From Gryganskiella cystojenkinii (taxonomy: Eukaryota > Mortierellomycota > Mortierellomycetes > Mortierellales > Mortierellaceae), in assembly GCA_015852425.1 (NCBI GenBank), contig JAAAIG010000381.1, positions 1-25,105 of the forward strand: DNA of 25,105 bases, given 5' to 3'. The notes below the pieces were generated by a model. It saw only the letters and a list, made by a program, of their open reading frames with translations, was not told where the DNA came from and ran no database searches. This document shows, piece by piece, positions 10,201-21,367 of this stretch; within the stretch, counting starts at the first letter, position 1; each line of letters starts with the position of its first letter. Both the position numbers and the translations under genes were made by a program.

Positions 10201-12845
10201 TTGTCCGCGAAGTTATGAAGGAGAGTGATACCATCACGCTGTACAAGAGCATGCGTGAAGTCCTTGTCTATTTGACCCATTTGGACTGCCTGAATACCGA
10301 GCAGATCATGTCGGACAAGTTGACCAAGCAGGTGGACGGCACCGAGTGGTCATGGGCGAACCTTAACCAGCTGTGCTGGGCTATTGGATCCATCTCTGGA
10401 GCCATGAGTACGTGTCACAAAATACTCCCTAGTGGCCTTACTGGAACCTTTGTTTGATTTCCTGGGAAAAGTATTAATTTCGATTTTTACATTTTTGACA
10501 ATTTTTTAATAGACGAAGATGCCGAGAAGCGATTCTTGGTCACCGTCATCAAGGAGCTTTTGGGTCTTTGCGAGATGAAGAGAGGCAAGGACAACAAGGC
10601 CGTCGTCGCCTCCAACATTATGTACATTGTCGGACAATACCCCCGTTTCTTGAAGGCACATTGGAAGTTCTTGAAGACGGTCGTCAACAAGCTTTTCGAG
10701 TTCATGCACGAGACCCACGATGGTGTTCAGGACATGGCTTGCGATACCTTCATCAAAATCTCCCAAAAGTGCAGGCGCCACTTTGTGTTGCAGCAGTCAC
10801 AAGAGGTCACACCTTTCATTGACGAGATTCTGAACACGCTGGATAAGATTACCAGCGACCTCTCGACCACTCAGGTATGTTCAAGCTTGCATTTTCGAAA
10901 TTGAAAATGTTGAATATACGATATATAGAGACTGACCAGTTGCTCTCTTGTACTCTGAATAGATTCACACTTTCTACGAGGCTATTGGATACATGATCTC
11001 GGCTCAGCCTAACCGCGATGCTCAAGAACGTCTTATTGCCAAGGCTATGCAGGCCCCCAACTCATACGTAAGAATGACCACATGAATATTTTGGTTTGTA
11101 TTTAGGACAACGTCGTCCTGACACGTTTTGTTTATTTTATTTTAGTGGGATGGCATCATGCAGCAGGCCAACATTAATGTCAACGCGCTCGACAATGCCG
11201 ACAACTTGAAGGTTTTGGCAAGTGTGTTGAAGACCAATGTTTCAGCTTGTGGATCAATCGGCGCCGGCTTCTTTTCGCAGCTTGGTCGTATCTACTTGGA
11301 TCTGTTGGGCGTTTACAAGGCCGTCAGCCAGCTTATCTCGGAAAGTGTTGTCAAGCAAGGCCCCGTTGCCCTTCGCACGCCTCGTGTCCGTCAGATGCGC
11401 ACTGTGAAGAAGGAGGTTCTTCGTTTGATCGAGACGTACGTGAACAAGGCTGACGATTTGACCGAAGTCACCCAAAGGATCATTCCCGGTGTTCTCGAGG
11501 CTGTTTTGGGCGATTACCAACGCAATGTCGAACCCGCTCGTGATGCTGAGGTTCTCAGTGTGATGAGCACGATTGTGACCAAGCTCGGGGTAAGCAGCAC
11601 ACCTTTTCTTCGACATCGTGTACATATTCTTGATCGAGATGATAGCAATCTGGAAATAAGCTTCCTATTAAGTATGTGTTTGCTAACAGACGTTTGTTTT
11701 TTGTTTTTTTGACCACTTTTATTAATATAGTCGCTTTTGAATGACAAGATCCCAATCATCCTCGAGTCTGTGTTTGATGTCACATTGAACATGATCAACA
11801 AGGATTTTGCAGAGTACCCTGACCACCGTGTTGGTTTCTTCAAGCTGGTTCGCGCCATCAACGTCAGCTGCTTCCCTGGTAAACAATTTTCGAATCCCGG
11901 AAGTCTCTTTGTTTAATTTTTGATCCCGTCACGACCTGTTGTTAACCCTTTGCTATGGTTTGTCCTCATGAATGAATAGCTCTCATGAAGCTCCCCCCTG
12001 CACAGCTTCGTCTGATCATGGACAGCGTAGTCTGGGCGTTCAAGCACACGATGCGTGATATCGCCGATACTGGCCTTTACATTTGTCTCGAGGTCATCAA
12101 CAACTTTACGGCCAGCGACCCCGTGATCGCCAACCAGTTCTACCAGGCTTACTTCCTTAACTTGCTGAACGATGTTTTCTTTGTATTGACCGACAACAAC
12201 CACAAGAGCGGTAAGTTCGCACATTGTTTCCAGATGACTGTGTTCTTTGAAGACTGTCGTTTTGACTCGCTCACTCATGTCCTTTTTTTTTTTGTCCTCT
12301 TCTTATTGATTCGAATTTCACAGGTTTCAAGCTTCAAAGTCAAGTCCTTGCGCGCATGTTCTTCTTGGTCGAAACTGGTGCTGTCCAGGCTCCTCTGTTC
12401 AACCCTTCTACTGTCTCGGACCCAAACATGACTAACGCCACTTACCTCAGAGAATATATGATGAATTTGCTTCAGAATGCGTTCCCTCATTTGCTTCCGT
12501 AAGTTTTATTTTTTATTGAAGCAAATGTTGATATGTCTTTTCAGGCAAAGCGATTTTTACTAATACGTTATGACATTTTTGAACTATTATAGTTCCCAAA
12601 TCCGGACGTTCACTTTGGCGCTGTTCGAGACGAACCGGGATCCGAACAAGTTCAAGTTGCACTTGCGTGACTTTTTGATCCAGTTGACTGAGTTTGGTGC
12701 ATCTGAGAATGAGCAGAACGAGTTGTTCTTGGATGAGCGCGAGGCAGCATTGGATCAGAAGCGCAAGGAGGAGCGCGAGGCACAACTTCGTATCCCTGGT
12801 CTTGTCAAGCCCTCGGATTTGCCCACGATGGACGAGGATGATTAA
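7256..12845 (+). CDS. CRM1: Exportin-1 / CRM1 nuclear export receptor, 18 coding exons, 1076 aa
   Basis: CRM1 is the karyopherin-beta that carries leucine-rich-NES cargo out of the nucleus with Ran-GTP. Exons: 7256-7261, 7429-7512, 8156-8257, 8393-8465, 8554-8660, 8791-8906, 9004-9238, 9328-9478, 9562-9659, 9762-10064, 10170-10407, 10513-10874, 10963-11067, 11146-11589, 11731-11878, 11980-12210, 12324-12498, 12593-12845; sum 3231 nt, all phases agree. Diagnostic runs include [48 protein letters not shown] (NES-groove region), [42 protein letters not shown] and MINKDF.EYP. Length is close to human (1071). The start ME-AILDF matches yeast MEGILDF and needs a 6-nt first coding exon. The groove Cys (codon 10374-10376, about residue 494) aligns with human Cys528. 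The C-terminus is acidic (DEDD), as in other CRM1 proteins. Confidence 0.97.
7513..8155 (+). other. Long CRM1 intron 2
   Basis: At 643 bp this intron is several times longer than the other CRM1 introns (about 80-170 bp). Donor GTAAGT, acceptor CACAG. It contains stop-free frames of up to 109 codons (7599-7928) without any domain, a pyrimidine-rich 3' half, and one TGATGA at 8055-8060. No matching downstream CTGA or guide stem was seen, so no snoRNA is called. Confidence 0.7.
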
Positions 12846-13076
12846 GCTATCTCTATTTCCTTGGAACCCAGACATCGAAAACAACCAGAGCTGGCTACAT
12901 AAGAACCGTTAGAACTATCGATGAACCGGATGACAAAGAAGCAATCAATCACCACAACAAACACACCCCTCTCTTTCTTTCCTTCTTTTCTCCGTAATAT
13001 TTTTTTTGCTCCTTCTTCGTCGTCTTTTTTCCTTTCTGTTTTTTTGCCAAAAAAACCATTTTACCATTTGAAAACA

Positions 13077-13082
13077 AATAAA
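13077..13082 (+). terminator. Poly(A) signal AATAAA for CRM1
   Basis: AATAAA about 230 bases after the CRM1 stop codon, following a CT-rich 3' UTR. Confidence 0.5.
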
Positions 13083-13109
13083 GTTTGCCACCAAGTCAAA
13101 AGTCCCGCG

Positions 13110-13117
13110 TGACGTCA
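13110..13117. promoter_or_regulatory. Palindromic CRE-type bZIP site TGACGTCA
   Basis: A perfect TGACGTCA palindrome, the consensus for ATF/CREB-type bZIP factors, just downstream of the CRM1 poly(A) signal and upstream of the CT-rich region leading into GID8. Its position fits a promoter element of the GID8 transcription unit. Function is inferred from sequence only. Confidence 0.35.
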
Positions 13118-14350
13118 TATTTTTCGATTCCCGTGACAATGGTTGGCGACATGCCGGTGAAACTGTTCGAATTGCATTTGAATTGGTCTGTGAAAGGATA
13201 GTGTCTCTTCTTTCGCAACTTTCTTAGCACGCACTGTTACATACCGATCTCGATTTTGTATCCTCCCACTCTATCCTTCTTCTTGTCTCTTTAACTTCTT
13301 CCTTGCATTCCTTCATTCAACACCATTCCATAAGCAAGTTTCGCATTGTTGCTCTCATTCTTCTTGCCTCTGCTCGACCCCATTGTCTCTTCACCGCTAC
13401 TCGTCGCCGTCCTTTCTGTTGCAGCTGCTCTTTCGGCCTCTGTTGTCGCAGCAAAGACTCAGCGTCGTCGTCGTCAATACCAAGACTCAAACCATCGTCT
13501 GCAACATCAGCAACAACACGAACCACAGCAGCAACCACAACAGCCATACTCACAGCATAATACCATGGTACATATTCTTGACTGACAATTTTGTCTCTTC
13601 TTTTGTTGCTTGCGTGTGTGACTCATTGGCCAAAGGGAATGCTGGCTGCATCTACTGGGCTTTTTTTTGTTGTTTTTTCATGCCATTGTCGCACCATGGA
13701 ACCACCTTTTTTTATCTCTATTGGCCCAACAACAGCACCAGCCTTCTTTTTTGTTACTGCCAATCGTTCTCTGTGTAGCCCAATCAGCTCATGTTGAACA
13801 CCATGTGTGTGTGCGCGTGTGTGTGTATTTTTTGGCCTTTTCAATGCAATCTCCTTCCCCTTCCTACTCCCAAACTTTTTTGTTTTGTTTTCAGTCTCGT
13901 CCCCTCTCCTTTTCAGTCAGAATACCATTCGAATATCACATATTTCCCTCCCTCTCCCCCGACGCAGGACCACGACACATGGACGGATCATCCAGCCCGG
14001 GAGCAGAAAAACGAACGCTGCAGTCAGGCGGGGCGTGACGGGACGGAAAAAAGCCATTGCACAGAATGCTTGTCTGATGAATTTCAATTCCACACTTCTC
14101 CCTCCTCTCTCTACGTCGCTTCCATTCAACGCTCGGACGATAACTACCCTCTTCTTTTGTTTGAACCCCTGTTCACCTGTTTCTTGCTCAACCTACCCCA
14201 GCTTTTGTTTCCATACCTTCCTTTTTATTGTCTCCCTCTTCTTCGACTGTCACTCACGCTACTATTTCGACACCTCTAGTACCATCTCTTTCTCGTGGAC
14301 GCTGTCTCTACTCTCTTTTATTTTTCATCTTATTTTTGATACCTTAAGCC
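13118..14350 (+). other. CT-rich region upstream of GID8, no supported gene
   Basis: About 1.2 kb with alternating CT-rich and CA/CAG-rich tracts. Stop-free frames near 13303-13585 read like a signal peptide followed by Gln-rich sequence, but they have no ATG and begin only at TTG codons. The 13807-14679 frame is a translation of CT-rich sequence overlapping the real GID8 exon in another frame. A GT/TG dinucleotide run lies at 13804-13827. It may contain a long 5' leader or upstream exons of the GID8 transcript. Confidence 0.45.
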
Positions 14351-16233
14351 ATGCCCGTGTCTCCTCCAGGTTCTTCTTCACCATCATCACCATCAACGAC
14401 GACAACAACATCTTCACCCTCCTCTATTGCTGCCACCTCGAATACCTCTCCTTCCTTGCTCTCCAGAGGTCTGCCCCGACTCGTGATGACGGGGGTCCTC
14501 TGGATCACCCTTGTGATGACTGCTGCACAGCTATTTGTCCTCTCACATGTGGGGTTCATTGTCCTCAACTGCTTTTCGCACTTGACTTCGTCGCCACCTG
14601 CCTCTCGGGGCTATTCTTTACAACAACAGCAGCAGCAGCAGCGACAGCGACGCAGAGGAGAAGAAGAAGACGAAGATGAAGATGTTCTAACCGATAATCC
14701 ATTCTCCTTACCTGCACTTCCGTTCCCGAACAACAACATCAACAACAACGGCAACAACTCGTACTCGACTCGATCCGCGGCTGCATTTCGTCGGTATATG
14801 CAGTCGAATACCCAGGCCAATAACCTGGCTGCCAATGCTGGTGGTGGCATGGTCAAGAAGACGATCCCCAGAGACGACTGGAACGCTCGATTGGGAGAGA
14901 TTCAAGTCGATCGCGAGTAAGTTTCTTCTTTCTTTCTTTTTCTTTTTTGTCCGACCAACAAAAAAAACACCAGGTGCTCTTGACTTGCGCACACGCCATT
15001 CTTCGGACCAACGAGAGCAAAGATGTGTGATCGCTTCTTTTTTGATTTTGCTCTCTTGATCCTGCTCTTGATATTGACTAGAGTCATTCTTGCCTCAACC
15101 TCTTATTTACATTTATTTCAATCGCATGATTATTTTAGTGATTTGAACAAGTTGATCATGAACTATCTGATCATTGAAGGTTACAAGGACGCGGCTGAAA
15201 AGTTTAGTCAAGAGAGTGGTGCCAAACCCCCAGTGAACTTGGAATCTATTCAGGATCGAATGATTGTCCGGACAGCGATCCAACGTGGTCACATCGAAGA
15301 AGCCATTGAACGCGTAAATGACCTGAATCCCGAGGTAATGTACACAAAGAAAAACTAAGAGACAAAAAAAAAAAACTCAGCTTCCCGACAGCGTTTTGAA
15401 TGCATGCATGAGCGCGGTAACGTTCGTACAAGTTTTGTTTTTAAAAGATATCTGATCTTATTCTTCTTCCTCTTTCCTTCTTTTGTGTCGTGTCACCGTT
15501 CCTTAGATCCTGGATACGAACCCGAAACTGTTTTTCCATCTGCAACAACAACGGTTGATCGAATACATTCGTGAGGGACGGATCTTGGAAGCCCTCGAGT
15601 TCGCACAGGAGGAATTGGCACCACGTGGAGAAGAGAACGTAAGAGATTTATTCTTTTTTTTTTTTTGGGTCGACTGTTCATGCACACTTTTTTTAACCAG
15701 TACTAGACACGAACGAGCTAACCCCCTCTCTACTTTTTTTTTGTTATCTTTTATTTTGTACCCTCCAGCCAGAGTTTCTTTCAGAACTGGAGAGGACCAT
15801 GTCCCTGTTGGCGTTTGATGTCCATGGTACCTCCCCCGTCAGTGATCTGTTGACCGGAGGACAAAAACAAAAACTGGCCTCGGAACTCAACTCTGCTCTG
15901 CTTCTCTCACAATCTCAGGAAAAGGATCCCAAGGTAAAAAACGAGATGCACCTCAGCTAATTTAGAAAAAAAAAGAACTCGTTCTATTTATGAGACCTGA
16001 TCATGTTGATTCCCACTACTCTACTTTTTCCCTAGTTGCCTGCTCTTCTCAAGATGTGTTGGTGGGCTCAGCAGCAATTGGATGAGCGATGCGTCTACCC
16101 GAAAATCAAGGATTTCACGAGGGCCGAGTTGATGCTAGAGCCCATGGGCACGGTAGGAGGTGGATCGATCGGTGGTGGATCGGGCACGGGCTCTGCTGCT
16201 ACCTCTTCAGGGGCTGTTGCTGGCGGTGCTTAA
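14351..16233 (+). CDS. GID8: GID8-type LisH-CTLH-CRA protein (GID/CTLH ubiquitin ligase subunit), 5 exons
   Basis: Gid8 (human GID8/TWA1) is a scaffold subunit of the GID/CTLH E3 ligase, which in yeast degrades gluconeogenic enzymes when glucose returns. Exons: 14351-14916, 15139-15334, 15507-15638, 15769-15933, 16036-16233; 1257 nt, 418 aa. The core starts near Met167 (14849) with [13 protein letters not shown]. Then come LisH ([22 protein letters not shown]), CTLH ([36 protein letters not shown]) and CRA ([25 protein letters not shown]), co-linear with human GID8 (228 aa). The 166-residue extension is odd: Ser/Thr-rich, a hydrophobic stretch at 44-75, seven Gln (91-97), an Arg block, an acidic block, then Asn-rich. 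It is open in frame from an ATG, but translation may really start at 14849. The tail is Gly/Ser/Ala-rich. Confidence 0.9.
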
Positions 16234-17031
16234 GCTTAGGTGTGAGAGAGAGGACAGGACTTGAGTCCATACATGTAATATATTTTTTTTCCTCTCTTCC
16301 AAAAATTACCGCTTTCGTAGATGTCCAGGTGCACAGGCGCCAATGAAAAAGAGATTCATGAAAAAATGTTTGAGTGTTTATTGTACAATGAAGGGGTTTT
16401 AAATGCGGAAACAAAGATAAAGAAAGAGGACGATCTACGATGGGCAAAAGGCAGATGCAAAAAAGTTATAACTGGTGTCTATGGGCATTTCTAAAAACGC
16501 CTTGGAAACGAAAAAAGAAAAGAAACGGGTATGGATGAATACGTACAGAAAAGTAAAAGCACAGAAAACGAGGTAGGCGTCAAAAAAAAAAAGACTCCCG
16601 TACTGCTCGGAAAGGACGAAAGATAAAAAAGATGCGATAAGTTTGTGGTGGCCTGTGGGAGAGAGGCGTGAGAGCACCAACGCCTTCTCACCCCGGAATA
16701 ATCCGTTGTTCCGATTTCCATTTTGAGTCGAAACTTTTTTTTTTTCTTCGTTCACAATCTCCGACCGAAGAAGAGTCAGTCACTCGACTGCTGGGAAGAG
16801 AGACATCCCCGCGGATGTTCGTTTCTTGAATAAAAGATCCGGAACAAAATTCTTTTCAGGGCGAGAACGTCGAACGTGCTGAAGGGGAAAGAGTGCAACA
16901 GTGTGGGGTATGTGTGGATGATAATGTGTTGATGACATGGGATGCTGGGTTTGTGAGAATTCGTCGGCTTTGGGGCTGAGTGAGAAAGAGTGCTTGCTGT
17001 TGACTCTTTTTTTTGCTCCTCTCTAAGGGAT
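16234..17031. other. Convergent 3' region between GID8 and the PRELI gene
   Basis: The two flanking genes point at each other. This 800-bp gap should hold both 3' UTRs. A weak AATATA signal for GID8 lies at 16277-16282. For the minus-strand gene the nearest AATAAA on its strand is near 16382-16377, so its poly(A) signal is unclear. Short A and T runs of 11 nt occur near 16582 and 16735. The frames seen here are low-complexity and show no domain. Confidence 0.5.
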
Positions 17032-17810
17032 TTAGAGAGTGGCCGCAGCAGCTGTCGCAGCAGCTGTCGTCGCTGCCGTAGCAGCGGTTGTTGCCTGATG
17101 AGCTGCCTTCTCCAGCTGGTTCGTGGCCTCGATACGGGCGGCCTGTAGCTTTTCCAAGACGAGTTCGAATCCAGCACGACCGACCGCAGCATTGTCCCGG
17201 AACCGGGTCAAGCAGAAATCCTCGATATAAGATGAAAACCTGGAAAGAGCGGATCCAGCCGTGATCTTGGCCTCCTGTCTAAAAACTGTTGACAGCTCAT
17301 CCTGAGGATTGGAAGAGTAGGTGACAGTCTCGTTGATCTTGAGGACGTTGCACATGGACAAGTTTTGTGTCTTCATGGTCAACTTTTGGGTCTTGGGATC
17401 CAGCTCGCTTGTCTCTCGGACATATGAAAGTGTCGAACCTCCGAGAAACTATGTTACGAAAAAAGGTAAAAAGGTGGATCGGGAGAGGAAGGGATGCAAG
17501 GGTTAGGCTTGATATGAACTGTGAAAAAGATCATAATTATGACCAAAGACGGAGAGAAAGATTTCCTTTTCCGTTGTTACTGTCGATATTTTTTGTTTAT
17601 TTTTACCTTGAGAACCAGGGCAGGTGCGTTCTGATTACAGGTCAATAGACGTTCAGTGTGGAGGACACCAGTCTCGGGATCGACATGACGGTCGAGGACA
17701 TCAACAGCGATGACATGAGGACATTGTTCGTTTGGGTATTTCATCCAGTTGGCAGCTGTGACTTGGGCCCAGGAGTGGTTGAAGTGGTGGGTGGCCTCAA
17801 AGAACTTCAT
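17032..17810 (-). CDS. PRELI/MSF1-domain mitochondrial lipid-transfer protein (Ups1/PRELID type), 2 exons, 206 aa
   Basis: Proteins of this family sit in the mitochondrial intermembrane space with an Mdm35/TRIAP1 partner and move phosphatidic acid or phosphatidylserine between membranes. Exons (minus): 17810-17607 and 17448-17032, joined in phase 0 (ALVLK-FLGGSTLSY). Family features: start MKFFEATHHFNHSW, then MKYPNEQCPHVIAVDVLDRHVD (compare YPNP..HV...D...R.VD in yeast Ups1), HTERLLT, ETSELDPKTQKLTMKTQNL, and the C-terminal helix EDFCLTRFRDNAAVGRAGFELVLEKLQ, which resembles Ups1/PRELID1 more than Ups2/PRELID3. The N-terminal VDVLDRHVDPETG is closer to PRELID3/Ups2, so the subtype is uncertain. 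The tail (about 181-206) is almost only Ala and Thr. Confidence 0.9.
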
Positions 17811-18327
17811 GATTGAATGTGAAAAGGATTGATTCGTTAAGAAAGAAAGAGAATAAGGAAGGAGAAGAAAGAAAGAACAAATGCAAAGGAATGTGGGTAT
17901 GAATTGAAGGTTGGAATGCAAGTGTGGAAATGTAGGAATGCAAAGTAGGGATGAGGAAGACGAGTGGTTTCCTTTTTATTTGTTTTCCTTTATTATTTTT
18001 TTTTCCTTTTTCAAAGCACGCAACCCCTCACATCGAATGAATCGCACGAGCAGGAAGAGGAAGGGAAAAAAAAGGTCCGTTCTCCCTTTCCGCCCAATTT
18101 CCAAGCCCGGAACCGGGACAAAAATCACGTGAAATAACAGTCACTAGCTCTGGCGCAATCCCGAGTCAAACCCTTAAGTCGATCTGACCTTGAACTTTGC
18201 CCGCTCTGACAGGAAATCGATATTAGTCGCAGGCTCCCAGGCAAAGTAGAAGCTCCCTCTCAAACTCATCAAGAAAATGTAATAATTTTTGCATTATTGG
18301 GGGGATACACTATGAGACAATCCATCC
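17811..18327. promoter_or_regulatory. Upstream region of the PRELI-domain gene
   Basis: Divergent intergenic sequence ahead of the minus-strand PRELI gene and the plus-strand RPL10 side. A palindromic CACGTG E-box (bHLH or Cbf1-type) lies at 18126-18131, and an AAACCCT word at 18168-18174 resembles elements seen in some ribosomal-protein promoters. Both assignments come from sequence similarity alone. No gene is seen. Confidence 0.35.
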
Positions 18328-18708
18328 ATGGGTCCCATGGGTCCATGCGATCCATCGATTGATCTATCCGTCTATCCGGCCATCTGTTCGTCAATATTTT
18401 ATACAGGAATACCGTCACCGCTGTCAGAGAATAGACGTTCTGCTCGGGAAGAAAATATCTGGAAGGCTGATCAGCATCATCATCAAACCCATTCAAACCA
18501 ACAAATGACCCACGAAACTGGCGACAACAGGGAGGAGGCAAACGTTGGTCAATTTCCGAATGGGAATCAACCTCAGTCAACCTACTCAAAAGTGGCATCA
18601 CAAGATCGGGGACCGACCCCATTTGGAGATCATGACCATGGAGGGAAATCGCCCGTCGAACCTCTGATCCAACAACTGCTGGAGGAGAGACATCCTGACA
18701 AGCACTAG
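18328..18708 (+). CDS. Possible small hydrophilic ORF upstream of RPL10
   Basis: An ATG at 18328 opens 126 codons to a TAG at 18706-18708. A second ATG at 18505 would give a 67-residue product rich in Gln, Asn, His and Gly, ending LIQQLLEERHPDKH. The C-terminal half has mixed codon use and amphipathic character, unlike the low-complexity ORFs elsewhere in intergenic DNA. No domain is recognised, and a 117-codon frame overlaps on the other strand. It might be a real small protein, an exon of an unmodelled gene, or chance. It lies about 180 bp ahead of the RPL10 start, within what should be its promoter or leader. Confidence 0.22.
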   Translation: MGPMGPCDPSIDLSVYPAICSSIFYTGIPSPLSENRRSAREENIWKADQHHHQTHSNQQMTHETGDNREEANVGQFPNGNQPQSTYSKVASQDRGPTPFGDHDHGGKSPVEPLIQQLLEERHPDKH

Positions 18709-18828
18709 AATCGAATCACCCCGCGGTGATGGCGTCGTAATGCAGGACTGGAAACAGAATCAGGACCCATCATCACGCTGGATTCACTACCAACCATCAT
18801 CAGTCAAGAAAAGAGATCAATTGATTAA

Positions 18829-19961
<1,133 letters not shown>

Positions 19962-20384
19962 ATCCTTTTTTTCTTCTGGATACGCGTTCAACCATAACAA
20001 CTTAGCAGCAAAAATATTTTAGATGAGAACAAATACATTTCGTTGTATTAGCTCCTACACGTCAACCATTGGCAGTGCCGTTTTTTTCTTTTTACATGAT
20101 TTTCCTTGCTGCTCCGAATATGTATGGTTTTACGAAAAGAGAGACAATATGTTGGAATGGCTGTCTATGTAGTGGGACCCTGAATACCAAAGACGATCTC
20201 GTACACTGTGGGGACTGACTGCAAAAGGAGATTTTCGTTCAATTTCTCTAATTGCCCGTCAAAAGTGGAGCGTTCAAAGTTTGTGTGACTTTGCTTGCAA
20301 GGAGGGGGAAGAAAACGGATTCACTTTTTTATTTCTTCCTCTTTCTCTACACTTTCCCCCCACTCTAATCATAATCAGCACAAG
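19962..20384. other. Intergenic region between RPL10 and the mitochondrial protein gene
   Basis: 423 bp holding the RPL10 3' UTR and the promoter and leader of the next gene. No canonical AATAAA is visible for RPL10; AATACA-like words occur near 20031. The stretch at 20317-20365 is CT-rich. No gene is seen. Confidence 0.5.
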
Positions 20385-20968
20385 ATGTTCTCGACCACAA
20401 CCAGAAGCATTCTCCTCAAGAGTAGAACCGCACATGCCATTTCTTCCGCTCGTCTGATCTCCACATCGCGCCAGGTGGTGGTGGTTCCTGTCATGAGACG
20501 CGCAGTTGTCCAATGCAGACACGAACAAGGGCAGCAACAACAACAACAGCAACGCAGCTTTGTCTCAGTCTCAAGAGTCTCTTTTGCCGGCGTGGATGTC
20601 GATAAGCATGTCCAGACTATCACAGATCAATTCATTGAAGCTCGCGATGAGGTATGTCAAAAAAGACTATCCATAGGGCCTCCTCTGGGATCGTCACACT
20701 TTACAACTATGGATTTTCGCTAATACCTTCAACACTTTTGGGCCACCAATTATAGCTCGAGTATGCAGAAGAGGCTCGTGGATCGGTGTATTACAACGAC
20801 GACAAAGAGACGGCTCGTCAAGCTGTTCAACAATGCCTGGATACCTATGATAACCTCCTCAAAGAACTCGACAATGATCAAAAGCTGGATGTTCAGCGTA
20901 AGATTGGACTCAAGATCATGGAACTCAAGTCCCAATTGGATGCCCTGAATGCCGAAGAGTTGGAATAA
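20385..20968 (+). CDS. Unassigned, probably mitochondrial, coiled-coil protein, 2 exons, 159 aa
   Basis: Exons 20385-20651 and 20756-20968 join in phase 0 (EARDE-LEYAEEARG). The first 30 residues (MFSTTTRSILLKSRTAHAI...) are rich in Arg, Ser and Thr with no acidic residue, a typical mitochondrial presequence, and ARLISTSRQ offers a cleavage-like Arg motif. Residues 31-60 include a basic stretch and seven Gln (50-56). From about 66 on, the protein is hydrophilic and probably all helical (DQFIEARDELEYAEEARG, ETARQAVQQCLDTYDNLLKELD, KIGLKIMELKSQLDALNAEELE), suggesting a helical bundle or coiled coil. I do not recognise the family and assign no function. The coding call rests on clean splice signals, the presequence, and a nearby AATAAA. 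Confidence 0.75.
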
Positions 20969-21016
20969 GAAGACGAAGAAGAAGGAGAGAAGTGCCCTCG
21001 GTTCAATTGAAGGCAT

Positions 21017-21022
21017 AATAAA
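21017..21022 (+). terminator. Poly(A) signal AATAAA for the mitochondrial protein gene
   Basis: AATAAA about 50 bases after the stop codon at 20966-20968. Confidence 0.6.
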
Positions 21023-21367
21023 GCTCTATCTTTTTATTGGAAGTGCACGAGTTCTTCATGCATGCAATTAACATGGATGGTAGTGTGGCCCCTTAATCAA
21101 GAAGCGTACAGCCAACGGTCTGTCGGTCGTCACATTCCTTTTCCCCACCTTTCGACACATCGCGTCCAAAAAGACAATCCTTCCTCCCACTCCAACAGTC
21201 GATTCCTCATCGCCTTTCCTGCTTTCACCACACATCTTCTTCCTCTCTCATTCGCTCTCCACTTCCCTTGCTGTTGCATATCTTGGCTGTTTCCCTTCTT
21301 GCAGGCAGCGGGAACTACATCCACTTCTTGACCACTACCCATTGCACCCATTCTGCAACCGCCATCA
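21023..21367 (+). promoter_or_regulatory. Promoter and leader of the SH3-EH gene
   Basis: 345 bp between the poly(A) signal and the next ATG. Positions 21130-21310 are CT-rich, typical of leaders in this window. No gene is supported. Confidence 0.45.

Noticed and set aside
13303..13585. Signal-peptide-like, Gln-rich ORFs upstream of GID8
   Set aside because: All start at TTG codons, no in-frame ATG exists, and no credible upstream exon joins them. A splice from 13565 to 13967 can be imagined, but the product ends in a low-complexity translation of CT-rich DNA.
13807..14679. 290-codon plus-strand ORF
   Set aside because: It is a Phe/Ser/Leu-rich translation of CT tracts and overlaps the first GID8 exon in another frame. 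The GID8 frame leads into conserved domains; this one does not.
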